Of a DNA stretch of 64,000 bases, positions 45,558 through 54,982 are shown one piece after another. How positions within the stretch are numbered: position 1 is the stretch's first letter; each line of letters opens with the position of its first letter. A program made the position numbers and the translations under genes. Under the pieces are notes generated by a model, which was not told where the DNA came from, searched no databases, and saw only the letters and a list, made by a program, of their open reading frames with translations. Source of the stretch: Leuconostoc pseudomesenteroides KCTC 3652 (GTDB lineage Bacteria > Bacillota > Bacilli > Lactobacillales > Lactobacillaceae); contig NZ_BMBP01000001.1 of assembly GCF_014634745.1 (NCBI RefSeq), forward strand, positions 248,001 to 312,000. Reading direction: 5' to 3'.

Positions 45558-46712
45558 TTATACAATTGGTTCATCTGTTAGATCATCATCAATGCCCAAA
45601 TCCAAGTCTGCAGTTTGACTAACCGCACCATCCTTTTCTACAGGCACATCTGAGGTTGGCGCAACATCATCGCCATCACCATTGATGCCATACGCTTGGC
45701 GAACTTTAATATAAAGTTCCTGTCTTAAATCAGCGTGTTCAGGATCATCAAGGTAATCTTTAGCTTTTTCTCGCCCTTGACCAATTCGCTCACCTTCGTA
45801 TGCATACCAAGCACCGGCCTTATCAATAATATCTTGATCAACTGCCAAATCCAAAATCTCACCGGTCTGTGAAATTCCTTTACCATACATTATGTCTACT
45901 TCTGCTACCTTAAACGGTGGGGCAACCTTATTTTTTACAACTTTAACCTTCGTTAAATTACCAGTTACATCAGTACCATCTTTAATTTGTGTCGAGCGAC
46001 GAACTTCTAGGCGAACCGTTGAATAAAACTTAAGTGCACGACCACCAGGTGTTGTTTCTGGGTTACCAAACATGACACCGACTTTTTCTCTGATTTGATT
46101 AATGAAGATAGCGATAGTCCCTGTTCGATTTAGAGTCCCAGCAAGCTTTCTCAAAGCCTGACTCATTAAACGAGCCTGAAGACCGACATGTGCGTCGCCC
46201 ATTTCACCCTCAATTTCAGCGCGAGGCACTAGCGCAGCAACTGAATCAATCACAATCATATCAACCGCTCCAGATTGTACCAAGGCATCGGCAATTTCTA
46301 GTCCTTGTTCACCTGTATCAGGCTGAGAAAGTAATAGTTCATCCTTTTTGACACCTAAAGCCTCTGCGTACTTAACATCTAAGGCATTTTCAGCATCAAT
46401 ATACGCTGCTGTCCCCCCTTGTTTTTGTACTTCAGCAACAGCATGTAGTGCAATGGTTGTTTTTCCAGAAGATTCTGGCCCGTAAACCTCAATAATACGC
46501 CCTTTAGGGTAGCCACCAACGCCCAAAGCAATGTCTAACTTAACAGATCCCGAGGGAATTGTTTCCACTTGGGTCAGCGCATTGTCTCCTAGAGTCATCA
46601 CAGAGCCCTTACCAAAATTTTTTTCAATTTTTTTTAGCGCTTCATTAAGTGCAGCCTGTCGGCCATCCTTTTTAGCTTTATCATCTTTTTTTGTCGTCTT
46701 TTTTGTTACCAT
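45558..46712 (-). CDS. recA: Recombinase RecA
   Basis: RecA forms filaments on ssDNA, drives strand exchange and activates LexA cleavage. The 384-residue protein has a Lys-rich start, Walker [10 protein letters not shown], the L1/L2 loops ([44 protein letters not shown]) and an acidic tail ending [16 protein letters not shown]. Upstream are a TTGCTT-17-TACACT promoter and a perfect LexA box. cinA, which usually lies between pgsA and recA, is absent. Confidence 0.98.
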   Translation of the reverse strand: MVTKKTTKKDDKAKKDGRQAALNEALKKIEKNFGKGSVMTLGDNALTQVETIPSGSVKLDIALGVGGYPKGRIIEVYGPESSGKTTIALHAVAEVQKQGGTAAYIDAENALDVKYAEALGVKKDELLLSQPDTGEQGLEIADALVQSGAVDMIVIDSVAALVPRAEIEGEMGDAHVGLQARLMSQALRKLAGTLNRTGTIAIFINQIREKVGVMFGNPETTPGGRALKFYSTVRLEVRRSTQIKDGTDVTGNLTKVKVVKNKVAPPFKVAEVDIMYGKGISQTGEILDLAVDQDIIDKAGAWYAYEGERIGQGREKAKDYLDDPEHADLRQELYIKVRQAYGINGDGDDVAPTSDVPVEKDGAVSQTADLDLGIDDDLTDEPIV

Positions 46713-46741
46713 GCGGCGAACTCCTTTTATCTTACTTGATT

Positions 46742-46770
46742 AGTGTAACTGTTTCTAGAACCAAAAGCAA
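46742..46770 (-). promoter_or_regulatory. recA promoter
   Basis: TTGCTT, a 17-nt spacer and TACACT on the minus strand, 30 nt before the start codon. Confidence 0.65.
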
Positions 46771-46778
46771 GTCTTTTT

Positions 46779-46792
46779 CGAACATTTGTTCG
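46779..46792. promoter_or_regulatory. LexA (SOS) box upstream of recA
   Basis: CGAACATTTGTTCG is a perfect palindrome of the Gram-positive SOS-box type, just upstream of the recA -35. Confidence 0.8.
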
Positions 46793-46821
46793 TTGTCTTT
46801 TGTTCATACTTTGTTATACGA

Positions 46822-46846
46822 AAAAAGCGCTTTCCGCGCTTTAAAA
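46822..46846 (-). terminator. pgsA terminator
   Basis: AAAGCGC / GCGCTTT with a 5-nt loop and T6 on the minus strand. Confidence 0.85.
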
Positions 46847-46851
46847 AGGTA

Positions 46852-47433
46852 TTATAAACCGTCAGAAAAAACAACTCTGTTTTGCCAAAAATAGTCCAAT
46901 CCTGAATAGATCGTAAATATGACTGCTATCCACAATAAGACATCTCCTATTGGAAAGCCAATCACGGCGAACGGTGCATTATGAATATACAAAAAGAAAA
47001 TTGCAAACATTTGAGAAAAAGTTTTGATTTTACCGGGCATTTGTGCAGCTAATACTTGACCATTATTTTCAACGATCAGTGTTCTTAAGCCAGTAATAGC
47101 CAGTTCACGAATGACGATAACGGCAGTCATCCAAGCTGGCACAACCCCAAAACTAGTCAGAAAAATCAAAGCAGTCATCACTAATAATTTGTCCGCTAAT
47201 GGATCTGCAAACTTACCAAAATTTGTTACTAAGTGTTGACTCCGTGCAATTTTACCATCTAGAAAATCAGTTATTGCAGCAATTGCAAAGACAATTGCCG
47301 CAATCAACCATGTGGTGGGCACTGCAGTACCCACCAACTTTACGTTTCCCCAATCTAATGGCAGTGTTAATAACAAGATAAAAATCGGAATTAAAATAAT
47401 ACGAAAAACGGTTAATTTATTAGGTAAATTCAT
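46852..47433 (-). CDS. pgsA: CDP-diacylglycerol-glycerol-3-phosphate phosphatidyltransferase
   Basis: PgsA commits CDP-diacylglycerol to phosphatidylglycerol. The 193-residue membrane enzyme carries the CDP-alcohol phosphotransferase motif D-x2-DG-x2-AR-x8-G-x3-D-x3-D as DFLDGKIARSQHLVTNFGKF followed by ADPLADK. AAGGAT precedes the ATG. It is the last gene of cls-yfmF-yfmH-rodZ-pgsA. Having cls and pgsA in one block places both cardiolipin steps together. Confidence 0.95.
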   Translation of the reverse strand: MNLPNKLTVFRIILIPIFILLLTLPLDWGNVKLVGTAVPTTWLIAAIVFAIAAITDFLDGKIARSQHLVTNFGKFADPLADKLLVMTALIFLTSFGVVPAWMTAVIVIRELAITGLRTLIVENNGQVLAAQMPGKIKTFSQMFAIFFLYIHNAPFAVIGFPIGDVLLWIAVIFTIYSGLDYFWQNRVVFSDGL

Positions 47434-47444
47434 GGGACATCCTT

Positions 47445-48332
47445 CTATTTATTTAGATTAAATAACACATTCCAAAAAGCAGTTGTCGCACCATCTACTG
47501 GTACAGATTCACCGTCCACAGTTAAGGTTGCATTGCTAACGTTGGTAAATTGCACGTTGAAAGAGTTCGTACCGGATGGGATTTCGACTGTTTTATCAGT
47601 ACCAGCCGAAACCGTCTCATTCAACAATATGGCGTTATTCCCATCGCTAACCTTGACAGTTGTCCCTGTACTTTGTGCTTTAATCACAACAGTATGCTTT
47701 TTTGCGTTCTCATCAGATAAATTAAAAATCGTTGTTTGTAGACTGGCATTTGTTTCTGGAGAACCCAAATCCAACTTTTTTGCACTAGAGCTAGAGGCAG
47801 ATGTTGAGGAACTTGATTTTTTAGATGAAGTGTTACTTGACGAAGATTTTGGTACAGCCGAAGACGAAACAGAAACATTCCCGCCATCACTGTTTTGTGA
47901 CGTCCCAGTACCAACGTGAGTCAGAACAAACCAAATCACCGCAAGTGCAATAATAATCAGCAGACCTATCCATATTGTCGGCATAAAGTTGGACAATCTA
48001 GACCTAGCCGTCATTGTGTGATCAATTCCGGCGCGCATAATCCCATCATCATCTTGGTGCGCACGACTCAAATCACTACTACGTGAAATCGACACTGGTG
48101 GCTTTTCCCCTAAAACCTCGTCTGGATGTAAACCCACAGCTAAGGCATATTGACGAATAAAAGCGCGTACATAAAAATCTCCCGGCAAGACGCTGAGATT
48201 GTTTTCTTCAATCGCCACCAAATAGCGACGTTGAATCTTGGTAATATCCTGAATATCATCCAATGATAAATTTTTGGCTTGGCGAGCAGCTTTTAACTGC
48301 TCGCCAATTTGATTGGTTAATGTTTCACTCAT
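47445..48332 (-). CDS. rodZ: RodZ/YmfM-like cytoskeletal HTH membrane protein
   Basis: This 295-residue protein has an N-terminal HTH_25 domain (IGEQLKAARQAKNLSLDDIQDITKIQRRYLVAIEE), a single membrane helix (about residues 118-138), a Ser-rich linker and a C-terminal beta domain of the DUF4115 type. RodZ anchors MreB to the membrane; mreBCD is 7 kb away. AGGAC precedes the ATG. The neighbours YfmF/YfmH and PgsA are the standard Firmicutes context. Confidence 0.88.
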   Translation of the reverse strand: MSETLTNQIGEQLKAARQAKNLSLDDIQDITKIQRRYLVAIEENNLSVLPGDFYVRAFIRQYALAVGLHPDEVLGEKPPVSISRSSDLSRAHQDDDGIMRAGIDHTMTARSRLSNFMPTIWIGLLIIIALAVIWFVLTHVGTGTSQNSDGGNVSVSSSAVPKSSSSNTSSKKSSSSTSASSSSAKKLDLGSPETNASLQTTIFNLSDENAKKHTVVIKAQSTGTTVKVSDGNNAILLNETVSAGTDKTVEIPSGTNSFNVQFTNVSNATLTVDGESVPVDGATTAFWNVLFNLNK

Positions 48333-48346
48333 AAATGTCCTAAAAC

Positions 48347-49618
48347 CTATTTTTGCAACACAAATCGTTGCAGCACTGCATTCTGAAAAATTTTATCGGC
48401 TGTTACAAGAATGTCATCAAATGTTAAATCTTGTAACAACTCTATCTTATCAAAAAGATTAACCCCAGACAAGGCATCATCTCCTCGAAGTGCTATATTT
48501 TCAAGTGAATTCAGGCGTTGTATGCCTTCACCGATTGTTGCTCGTTTAAGTTGTTCAAAACTGTGGACCTGATTTTTTAGCGCACTTCGATATTGAATAG
48601 TTTGCGTTTGAATCGCCTTTTCTAAAGCCTGATAGGCTGTTGTTTCAGCGAAGATAGTGATGAACTGATACTCTCGTATTAAATCAAAAGATGTGTCAAA
48701 TTCTGAATCAATAATACCTTCATTATACAACTTTTGATACCAGTCCGTTTGCTCACCAAAAAGTAAATCTAATAGTAAGTCTGCCGCTAAAGTACGCTTC
48801 GTAATATTTGTCCCGTTTAATGGTTTGCCATCAATGCGAATTCCAAATGCAACTTTGGGGCGTGAAATATTAAACTGACGTGTGGTAGATAGACTACTAA
48901 GTGGTTGAACATTTGGCACTAACCGCTTAATTTCTGAAGAGGTGGTTGAAAAAGATTGTTGTGTTTGACTAATTGTTTCTAAAATTTCGTGTGCATCAAA
49001 ATGACCAATTACTTGCAGTGTGAGTTGGCTAGGTTGGTAAAAAGCGTGGTGCACATCATATAATAATTCTGGTGTAATCGTAGCAATAGATTGTTGTGTA
49101 CCCGCGATATCGTGCGCCATTGGCGAGTCAGGATACATCATAGACAAGATGCCCATGTAAACAGCCCAATTTGGATCATCTTGGTACATTTGAATTTCTT
49201 GCCCAATAATGCCTTGCTCCTTTGCAACCGTTTTATCGCTAAAATAAGGTGTTTGGACAAATTGCAAAAGATGCTGGAGTGCGGGTACAACATGTTGCGT
49301 CGTAGAAAATAAATAACTGGTTTGATATGCATTTGTAAAGGCATTAGCATCCGCCCCTAATTGACCAAAACGCGTAAACGCATCCTCATTTTCTTTTTCA
49401 AAAAGTTTATGTTCTAAAAAATGAGCAGTGCCAGCAGGAATTTGCTTCGGTGAGTCATGTCCTATCTGATATTTTTCATCAAGTGAACCATAGTCGGTTG
49501 TCAAAACAGCAAATGTCTTGTGGTACTCCGGTTTTTGCACCATCACCACATTTAACCCATCCGGCATTGTTTCGATTAATACTTTTTCTTTTAATTGTTT
49601 GTAATACTTTTCTAGCAT
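48347..49618 (-). CDS. M16 peptidase-like protein (YfmH type)
   Basis: This is a 423-residue insulinase-fold protein. The inverted zinc motif HxxEH is present as HFLEH (about residue 68), and the downstream Glu region (KEQGIIGQEIQMYQDDPN) is intact, so peptidase activity is possible. The substrate is unknown. It starts one base after the YfmF-type partner. Such pairs probably form a heterodimer like mitochondrial processing peptidase. Confidence 0.88.
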   Translation of the reverse strand: MLEKYYKQLKEKVLIETMPDGLNVVMVQKPEYHKTFAVLTTDYGSLDEKYQIGHDSPKQIPAGTAHFLEHKLFEKENEDAFTRFGQLGADANAFTNAYQTSYLFSTTQHVVPALQHLLQFVQTPYFSDKTVAKEQGIIGQEIQMYQDDPNWAVYMGILSMMYPDSPMAHDIAGTQQSIATITPELLYDVHHAFYQPSQLTLQVIGHFDAHEILETISQTQQSFSTTSSEIKRLVPNVQPLSSLSTTRQFNISRPKVAFGIRIDGKPLNGTNITKRTLAADLLLDLLFGEQTDWYQKLYNEGIIDSEFDTSFDLIREYQFITIFAETTAYQALEKAIQTQTIQYRSALKNQVHSFEQLKRATIGEGIQRLNSLENIALRGDDALSGVNLFDKIELLQDLTFDDILVTADKIFQNAVLQRFVLQK

Positions 49619-49619
49619 G

Positions 49620-50882
49620 CTATTCCTTAGGCAACAATATAAATCTGCTCTGTATCTGAAGTTTTTTTGCTACAAGTCGAATATCATTGGTAGTGACCGC
49701 CTGTACTTGGCTAATCCATTCAGACTCACTAGTCTCACTACCAGTCAGCAAACGTGAAAAAGCAATTTCTATTTGGCTATTAGGCGAATCCTGCTGACTG
49801 AGATAATCATTTATCAAACTTTTTTTAATTGAGGTTACTACCTTGTCCTCAAAGTCACCGTTTTGAATTGCCAGAATCTCTTCGTCAATCATTTTTTCTG
49901 CTTGCACCACTTTGTCAGCATCTAAGCCGGCCGCAATCAATAAGAAACCAGTATCATATTGCCATTTTGAATAAATGCTGTATGCCAACGACGCTTTTTC
50001 TCGTACATTCATAAACAACTTAGACAAAGGAGATCCGCCCAACAAAGCATTCATCACCATAGCCGCAAATCTTTGTTTATCCAACGGTGGTACATTCAAA
50101 CGCATTGCTAATGTCAACATTGCTTGGTTAATGTCCCGCTGATATTGCTTCTTTTCAACAGTGGCTGGCCGTAGCGCCTGACGATAAAATGGCTGCAATA
50201 CTGGTAGCCTTCGTGGAGAAATCGACCAGTCCTTGATTATTGATTCAACATCACTTTCATTGACATTACCCAAAACAACAATATTAACAAGATCACTTAA
50301 AATCATATTCCGGTAAGCAGTGTAGAGCGACTCAGATGTCAAATTTTTGACCAAATCAATGTCACCTGCTGATGATGATTGTAAATTTGGCACATCGTAA
50401 GTGATATTTCGTAATTGACTAATTGCATAGCGTGATTTATCGTCTTTAATGCTTTCTAATTCATTAATCAGGCTTTGTTGCTCTTTGGCAAAGACGTTTC
50501 GGTCAAATTTTTGACCATCTAGAAGCGGGTCAAAAATCATTTCTTGTAAAAAACTAAACGCATCGACTAACAAATCATTGCCGTCATCAACGTAATCAGG
50601 AGCTGGCAATTGCAGTGTCACGCGCACATGATGTGTTTGACCAAAGCGATACACATCAGTTTGATATTGTGCCCCGTATAAATCAATTGTTTTTTGCGCC
50701 ACGTCTTGTTGTGTCGGATATTGCCGTGCACTAACTGCCATAAGATAAGATAAAAGCGATCTCGCACTAATATTAGAGGTTAATGCAGGTGCCACAAAAT
50801 CAATGGCAATATGCAGTGTTTTAAATTGTGTGGTGGGTAAAACAACTAAATTTACCCCTGAATTAATTCTGTATTTTTTCAT
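49620..50882 (-). CDS. M16 peptidase-like protein (YfmF type, no zinc motif)
   Basis: This 420-residue insulinase-fold partner shows two repeated alpha/beta domains, with LNVPPLDKQRFAAMVMNALLGGSPLSKLFMNVREKASLAYSI as the C-terminal signature. The HxxEH motif is missing at the expected place (LLSYLMAVS), so it is probably the non-catalytic half. It overlaps cls by 4 nt and precedes the YfmH-type gene. Confidence 0.86.
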   Translation of the reverse strand: MKKYRINSGVNLVVLPTTQFKTLHIAIDFVAPALTSNISARSLLSYLMAVSARQYPTQQDVAQKTIDLYGAQYQTDVYRFGQTHHVRVTLQLPAPDYVDDGNDLLVDAFSFLQEMIFDPLLDGQKFDRNVFAKEQQSLINELESIKDDKSRYAISQLRNITYDVPNLQSSSAGDIDLVKNLTSESLYTAYRNMILSDLVNIVVLGNVNESDVESIIKDWSISPRRLPVLQPFYRQALRPATVEKKQYQRDINQAMLTLAMRLNVPPLDKQRFAAMVMNALLGGSPLSKLFMNVREKASLAYSIYSKWQYDTGFLLIAAGLDADKVVQAEKMIDEEILAIQNGDFEDKVVTSIKKSLINDYLSQQDSPNSQIEIAFSRLLTGSETSESEWISQVQAVTTNDIRLVAKKLQIQSRFILLPKE

Positions 50883-52333
50883 AATATTGGCGAGAATAAT
50901 CGACTAAACTTTTGCTTGAATTTCATCCAGACAGACTGTTGATCAAAATAATCCGCTGTCAAAAGTGTTGATTCCTCAATATCCTTTATAAAGAGTTCCT
51001 CTAATTGTACCGCAAATTCGGGATCATAAATGAACGCATTAGCTTCAAAATTAAGTGAAAACGAGCGAATATCCATGTTAGCAGATCCCACTGTGGCCAC
51101 CTCATTATCAATCATCACCACTTTACTGTGTAGAAAGCCACCGTCATAACGATAAACAGTCGCTCCTAAGTCAATTAATTCCTTTGCATAGTACTGAGTT
51201 GCACGATAAACTAACGGATGATCCGGCATGCTTGGAATCATCAAGCAAACCTCAACGCCTGACAAAATCGCAATTTCCAATGTTTCTAAAACTGGTGAAT
51301 CAGGAATAAAATAAGGTGTTTGAATCATTATTTTTTTTCGTGCAGAAGCAAACATCCGCATAAAACCTTGTTTAATTTGCTTCATATCATTATCAGGTCC
51401 ACTTGAAACAATTTGAATCATAGATTTACCCGGTAATGAAAAATTTTCAGGAAAATACGCTGTCGTTTGTGTCAATATTTCTTTGCCTTCAGCTGTGGCA
51501 TTCCAATCCATCAAAAAACGACTTTGTAGTGACAATACCGCATCACCAGAAATTCTGGTATGTGTGTCACGCCAATTGCCAAATCTTTTGAATTTGCCTA
51601 AATATTGATCTCCAACATTGAAACCACCAATGTAACCAATTTTTCCGTCAATTATTGCAATCTTTCTGTGATTTCGGAAATTAAAACGCAAAGTCAGAAC
51701 TTGAAAACGACGCATCAAAAAGGGTACGGCTACCCCACCAGCAGCCCGTAACCGTTTATACATGTCAACATGCTGCCCATGAGAACCAAACTGGTCAAAA
51801 ATAACTCTCACTTCAACACCTTCACTGGCTTTTTTGGTTAACAAATCAATTAACTGATTACCAATGGTGTCATCATAAATCGTAAAATATTCTAAATGAA
51901 TATGTTCCTTTGCCATACGTATATCGTCAAATAAAGCTTCAAACTTACTTTCACCATTAGTGAATGTCGTAATCTTGTTACCACGTGTTAATACAGATTT
52001 GTCAGAAGTCAAAAATAAACCCAATAGCTCGCTAGCGCTTTCAGGAATAGGCAATAATGTTTCAATATCAGCCAATTGATGACGTTGGTTAATCGCAATT
52101 TGTTCAAGACCACGTTGCTCTTGTGTTCTCAAACGAAAAATTTTTTTACTGGAGATACGACTGCCCGCTAGGAAAAAAATAGCAAATCCAATTACTGGTA
52201 GAAAAAGCAATACTAACATCCATGCCCAAATTGTCGCAATATCTCGCTTCTGGCGAAAAACTGTAATAAAAGCTACTATCGTATTGACAACTAAGGTAAA
52301 AATTATCATAATCCAAAATGAATCTCTAAGCAT
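50879..52333 (-). CDS. cls: Cardiolipin synthase
   Basis: Cls joins two phosphatidylglycerols to cardiolipin. The 484-residue protein has two N-terminal membrane helices (residues 5-25 and 35-55) and two phospholipase-D HKD motifs: HRKIAIIDGKIGYIGGFNVGD and HSKVVMIDNEVATVGSANMD. It is the first gene of the block leading to pgsA. A terminator separates it from the amino-acid transporter upstream. Confidence 0.94.
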   Translation of the reverse strand: MLRDSFWIMIIFTLVVNTIVAFITVFRQKRDIATIWAWMLVLLFLPVIGFAIFFLAGSRISSKKIFRLRTQEQRGLEQIAINQRHQLADIETLLPIPESASELLGLFLTSDKSVLTRGNKITTFTNGESKFEALFDDIRMAKEHIHLEYFTIYDDTIGNQLIDLLTKKASEGVEVRVIFDQFGSHGQHVDMYKRLRAAGGVAVPFLMRRFQVLTLRFNFRNHRKIAIIDGKIGYIGGFNVGDQYLGKFKRFGNWRDTHTRISGDAVLSLQSRFLMDWNATAEGKEILTQTTAYFPENFSLPGKSMIQIVSSGPDNDMKQIKQGFMRMFASARKKIMIQTPYFIPDSPVLETLEIAILSGVEVCLMIPSMPDHPLVYRATQYYAKELIDLGATVYRYDGGFLHSKVVMIDNEVATVGSANMDIRSFSLNFEANAFIYDPEFAVQLEELFIKDIEESTLLTADYFDQQSVWMKFKQKFSRLFSPIL

Positions 52334-52375
52334 ATCTCCCCCGTTAAACTGATTTAGGCATAATCATATTTTAAC

Positions 52376-52404
52376 ACAAAAAAAGGCGCCAATTCGGCGC
52401 TTTC
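52376..52404 (-). terminator. Terminator of the amino-acid ABC operon
   Basis: AAGCGCC / GGCGCCTT with a loop of 4-5 nt and a T7 run on the minus strand. Confidence 0.82.
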
Positions 52405-52414
52405 ATGATTTTAA

Positions 52415-53269
52415 CTACTTTCCAAACCACTTTGTACTCAACTTCTGTAAACGACCATCTTTTTCAAAAATCGCTAATTCTTTGTCAACAGCCTTTCGAA
52501 GCGCCTTGTCTGATTTACGGAATCCAACACCTGTATGATCAGTTGGAAAATCCCCAACGGTCACTGTATAATCACTTGGATTAGCCTGATGTGCGACATA
52601 GTAACGGGCATAATCTTCGTCAATCAATAGACCATCAATCCGTCCAGCGTTCAAATCATTGAATGCTTTATCAAAGGTATCGTATCCTACAACAGAATTA
52701 TTCTTGACATATTGTTTTAAGACCTTTGGATATTTATTAAATCCCTCATCACCACTTGAAGCAGTTTGATCGCCTAAAACCTTATCTTTCATATCAGCAA
52801 AACTGTTAATATTATTTTTTTTCAACGTTACCAAAACCTGTGTGGCCTTGTGATATGGGGTGGAAAATGCGACTTGCTTTTTTCTGGCTGCCGTAATAGT
52901 GTAACCGTTCCAGATTGCGTCAATGTTGCCAGTATTCAATTCTGTTTCTTTCATTGACCAATCGATTGGTTGCCATTTAACTTTTATGCCCATGCTCTTG
53001 AAAATTGCGTTAGCAAGATCAACATCAAACCCGACAAGTTTACCATTTTTATCACGAAAACCCATCGGTACAAATGTATCATCTAATCCGATCGTAATCT
53101 GTTTAGCTTTTTTAATTCTCGACCACTCATCAGTCTGCACAGTCGTTTGATTACTGCTCGTGTTTGTTTGTGATGGTCGCGATAGCGCGAGACCCGCCCA
53201 CACAACGACAGCCACAAAAAGTAATCCAACAAAACTGTTGACAATAATTTTCTTTTTCAGACTCGGCAT
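52415..53269 (-). CDS. Amino-acid ABC transporter substrate-binding protein
   Basis: This 284-residue family 3 binding protein has an N-terminal hydrophobic anchor (9-28) with no lipobox cysteine, then ITIGLDDTFVPMGFRDKNGKLVGFDVDLANAIF and the IDAIWNGYTITAARKKQVAFSTPYH block. It is for polar amino acids; the exact ligand is not predictable. Its start codon shares one base with the ATPase stop. Last gene of the T-box-controlled operon. Confidence 0.92.
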   Translation of the reverse strand: MPSLKKKIIVNSFVGLLFVAVVVWAGLALSRPSQTNTSSNQTTVQTDEWSRIKKAKQITIGLDDTFVPMGFRDKNGKLVGFDVDLANAIFKSMGIKVKWQPIDWSMKETELNTGNIDAIWNGYTITAARKKQVAFSTPYHKATQVLVTLKKNNINSFADMKDKVLGDQTASSGDEGFNKYPKVLKQYVKNNSVVGYDTFDKAFNDLNAGRIDGLLIDEDYARYYVAHQANPSDYTVTVGDFPTDHTGVGFRKSDKALRKAVDKELAIFEKDGRLQKLSTKWFGK

Positions 53270-53907
53270 TAGCGTGCCACCTCCTTAGCAAAATCAAAGA
53301 TACGATCAGAGACAATCTCTGCAAAAAATTGATCATGAGTAATGATCACTTGCGTTACACCACGAGACTTTAATGTTTTCACAACTTCTGCTACTTGTTT
53401 CGTAGATGATTCATCAAGACCACTAGTGGGCTCATCGTAGGCTAATATTTTAGGATTCATTGCTAATGCCCGCGCAATTGCAACACGTTGCTTTTGACCA
53501 CCTGAAAGTTGATATGGATATAAATCCGCTTTGTCCACCATACCCAGTGACTCCAGAAGTGATAAGGCTTGTTCTTTAGCCTTTTCAGCTGGCACTTTAT
53601 TGACATTAACAGGTGCCAAAGTAATGTTATCCATTACTGTAAAATTAGGAAACAGATTAAAATCTTGAAAAATGAGCCCAATATTAGCGTCTGATCGCTC
53701 ACCATCTATACTAATTGCTTCATTGTTGATTGTAATTTCACCACCATTGGCAGGCTCTAATCCTGCCATTATTTTAATCAAAGTTGTCTTTCCAATACCA
53801 GATGGCCCGACAATACTGAGAACTTCACCCTCTTGCACTGTCAGATTTAGGTTTTTGAAGATGACATTTTGGTCATACATTTTGGTCAAATTTTTAATGG
53901 TTAACAT
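53269..53907 (-). CDS. Amino-acid ABC transporter ATPase
   Basis: This 212-residue GlnQ-type ATPase has Walker A GPSGIGKTT, signature [16 protein letters not shown], Walker B ILAYDEPTSGLDE and H-loop IITHD. It is about 30 residues shorter at the C terminus than typical GlnQ proteins. It follows the permease by 4 nt and drives import with the flanking permease and binding protein. Confidence 0.92.
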   Translation of the reverse strand: MLTIKNLTKMYDQNVIFKNLNLTVQEGEVLSIVGPSGIGKTTLIKIMAGLEPANGGEITINNEAISIDGERSDANIGLIFQDFNLFPNFTVMDNITLAPVNVNKVPAEKAKEQALSLLESLGMVDKADLYPYQLSGGQKQRVAIARALAMNPKILAYDEPTSGLDESSTKQVAEVVKTLKSRGVTQVIITHDQFFAEIVSDRIFDFAKEVAR

Positions 53908-53911
53908 CGGC

Positions 53912-54553
53912 TTACCTCCAAGTATTTAGTACTTTTTCACTACGACGTAATAGCAGCGTCACGATTGCAGTCATTAATAAATAAATCAAACCAACTAACA
54001 AGTATGGCATCAATGTCACATCACGACTTGCAGCAATATTTCCGGCCCGAAGCATATCACCTAGACCAATAACATAAACAAGTGACGTATCTTTAACTAA
54101 ATTAATCACTTCATTACCAAATGACGGAACTACAATTTTAATCACTTGCGGCAAAATGATTTTGAAAAATGTCTGAAACTTGTTGAATCCTAATACTTTG
54201 GCAGCATCATATTGTCCAACGGGTATCGCCTGTAACCCACCACGGAATATTTCCGCCAAATAAGCTGCATAATTAATAATAAATGCAATTATTGCTGCCT
54301 CAAAACGAGGAAATGTTACCCCAATCATGCCTAGACCATAATAGATAAAAATCAACTGAAGCAATAATGGTGTTCCACGCATAATCCAAATATAACCATT
54401 AATTAACCATCTGATAGTGAAATATTGTGATTTCAATCCCAAAGAAACAATGATCCCCAATGGTACTGATCCAACAATAGTTAGAAAGAAAATCCCCAAT
54501 GTCATTTTCAAACCTGATAACAAACTCGGTAATATTGTCGCTAAATAACTCAT
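53912..54553 (-). CDS. Amino-acid ABC transporter permease
   Basis: This 213-residue permease has five hydrophobic segments and the conserved EAA-type region QYDAAKVLGFNKFQTFFKIILPQVIKI. The N-terminal GIFFLTIVGSVPLGIIVSLGL and MRGTPLLLQLIFIYYGLG blocks are typical of polar amino-acid systems. AAAAGGAG precedes the ATG. First gene of the operon, directly behind the tandem T-box leader. Confidence 0.93.
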   Translation of the reverse strand: MSYLATILPSLLSGLKMTLGIFFLTIVGSVPLGIIVSLGLKSQYFTIRWLINGYIWIMRGTPLLLQLIFIYYGLGMIGVTFPRFEAAIIAFIINYAAYLAEIFRGGLQAIPVGQYDAAKVLGFNKFQTFFKIILPQVIKIVVPSFGNEVINLVKDTSLVYVIGLGDMLRAGNIAASRDVTLMPYLLVGLIYLLMTAIVTLLLRRSEKVLNTWR

Positions 54554-54604
54554 GTCCTGTACTCCTTTTAAGAAATTAATTATAATTTTGATATATCATA
54601 AAAC

Positions 54605-54976
54605 GAAAAACGTCCTCTTACAACGATTTTATCATTGCAAGAGGACGCTAAAGCGTGGTGCCACCCCAAGTTTAAGTTTTGTTCACACAAAACTTCTCAA
54701 TCAGTCAATCTACTACTAAACAAAAACGCCTTCTAAATACAATTAGTATTTAGAGGGCGTTTAACGCGGTACCACCTCTTGATTATGTTGCCATCACTGT
54801 CAACACCTCAATCAGTCAAAGACTGTATGCAATAACGGGCATCACCGGCATGACCTACTCAATTCAATCATTCACTCGCGAATGTGGTTCATCAATCATA
54901 GTTGCTTGCTCACACCAACCGCAAACTCTCTTAATACTATGAAAAATTACTCTTTCGCTCAACGTTTTATTATATG
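54605..54976 (-). promoter_or_regulatory. T-box riboswitch with duplicated antiterminator/terminator module
   Basis: A T-box leader on the minus strand, filling most of the 453-nt gap before the permease gene. Stem I: base GCGAA/TTCGC, AGTA and GAA of the specifier-loop S-turn, stem CATAGT/ACTATG, GGTTGGTG distal region. Module 1: CTCAATCAGTCAA complement (54807-54819), Stem III, T-box GGTGGTACCGCG (54765-54776), terminator 54722-54762. Module 2, 111 nt further: the same 13-nt element (54696-54708), its own Stem III, T-box GGTGGCACCACG (54654-54665), terminator 54606-54648. Only one Stem I exists. Uncharged tRNA is expected to relieve termination and turn on the transporter. Confidence 0.92.
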
Positions 54977-54982
54977 TTTCTA

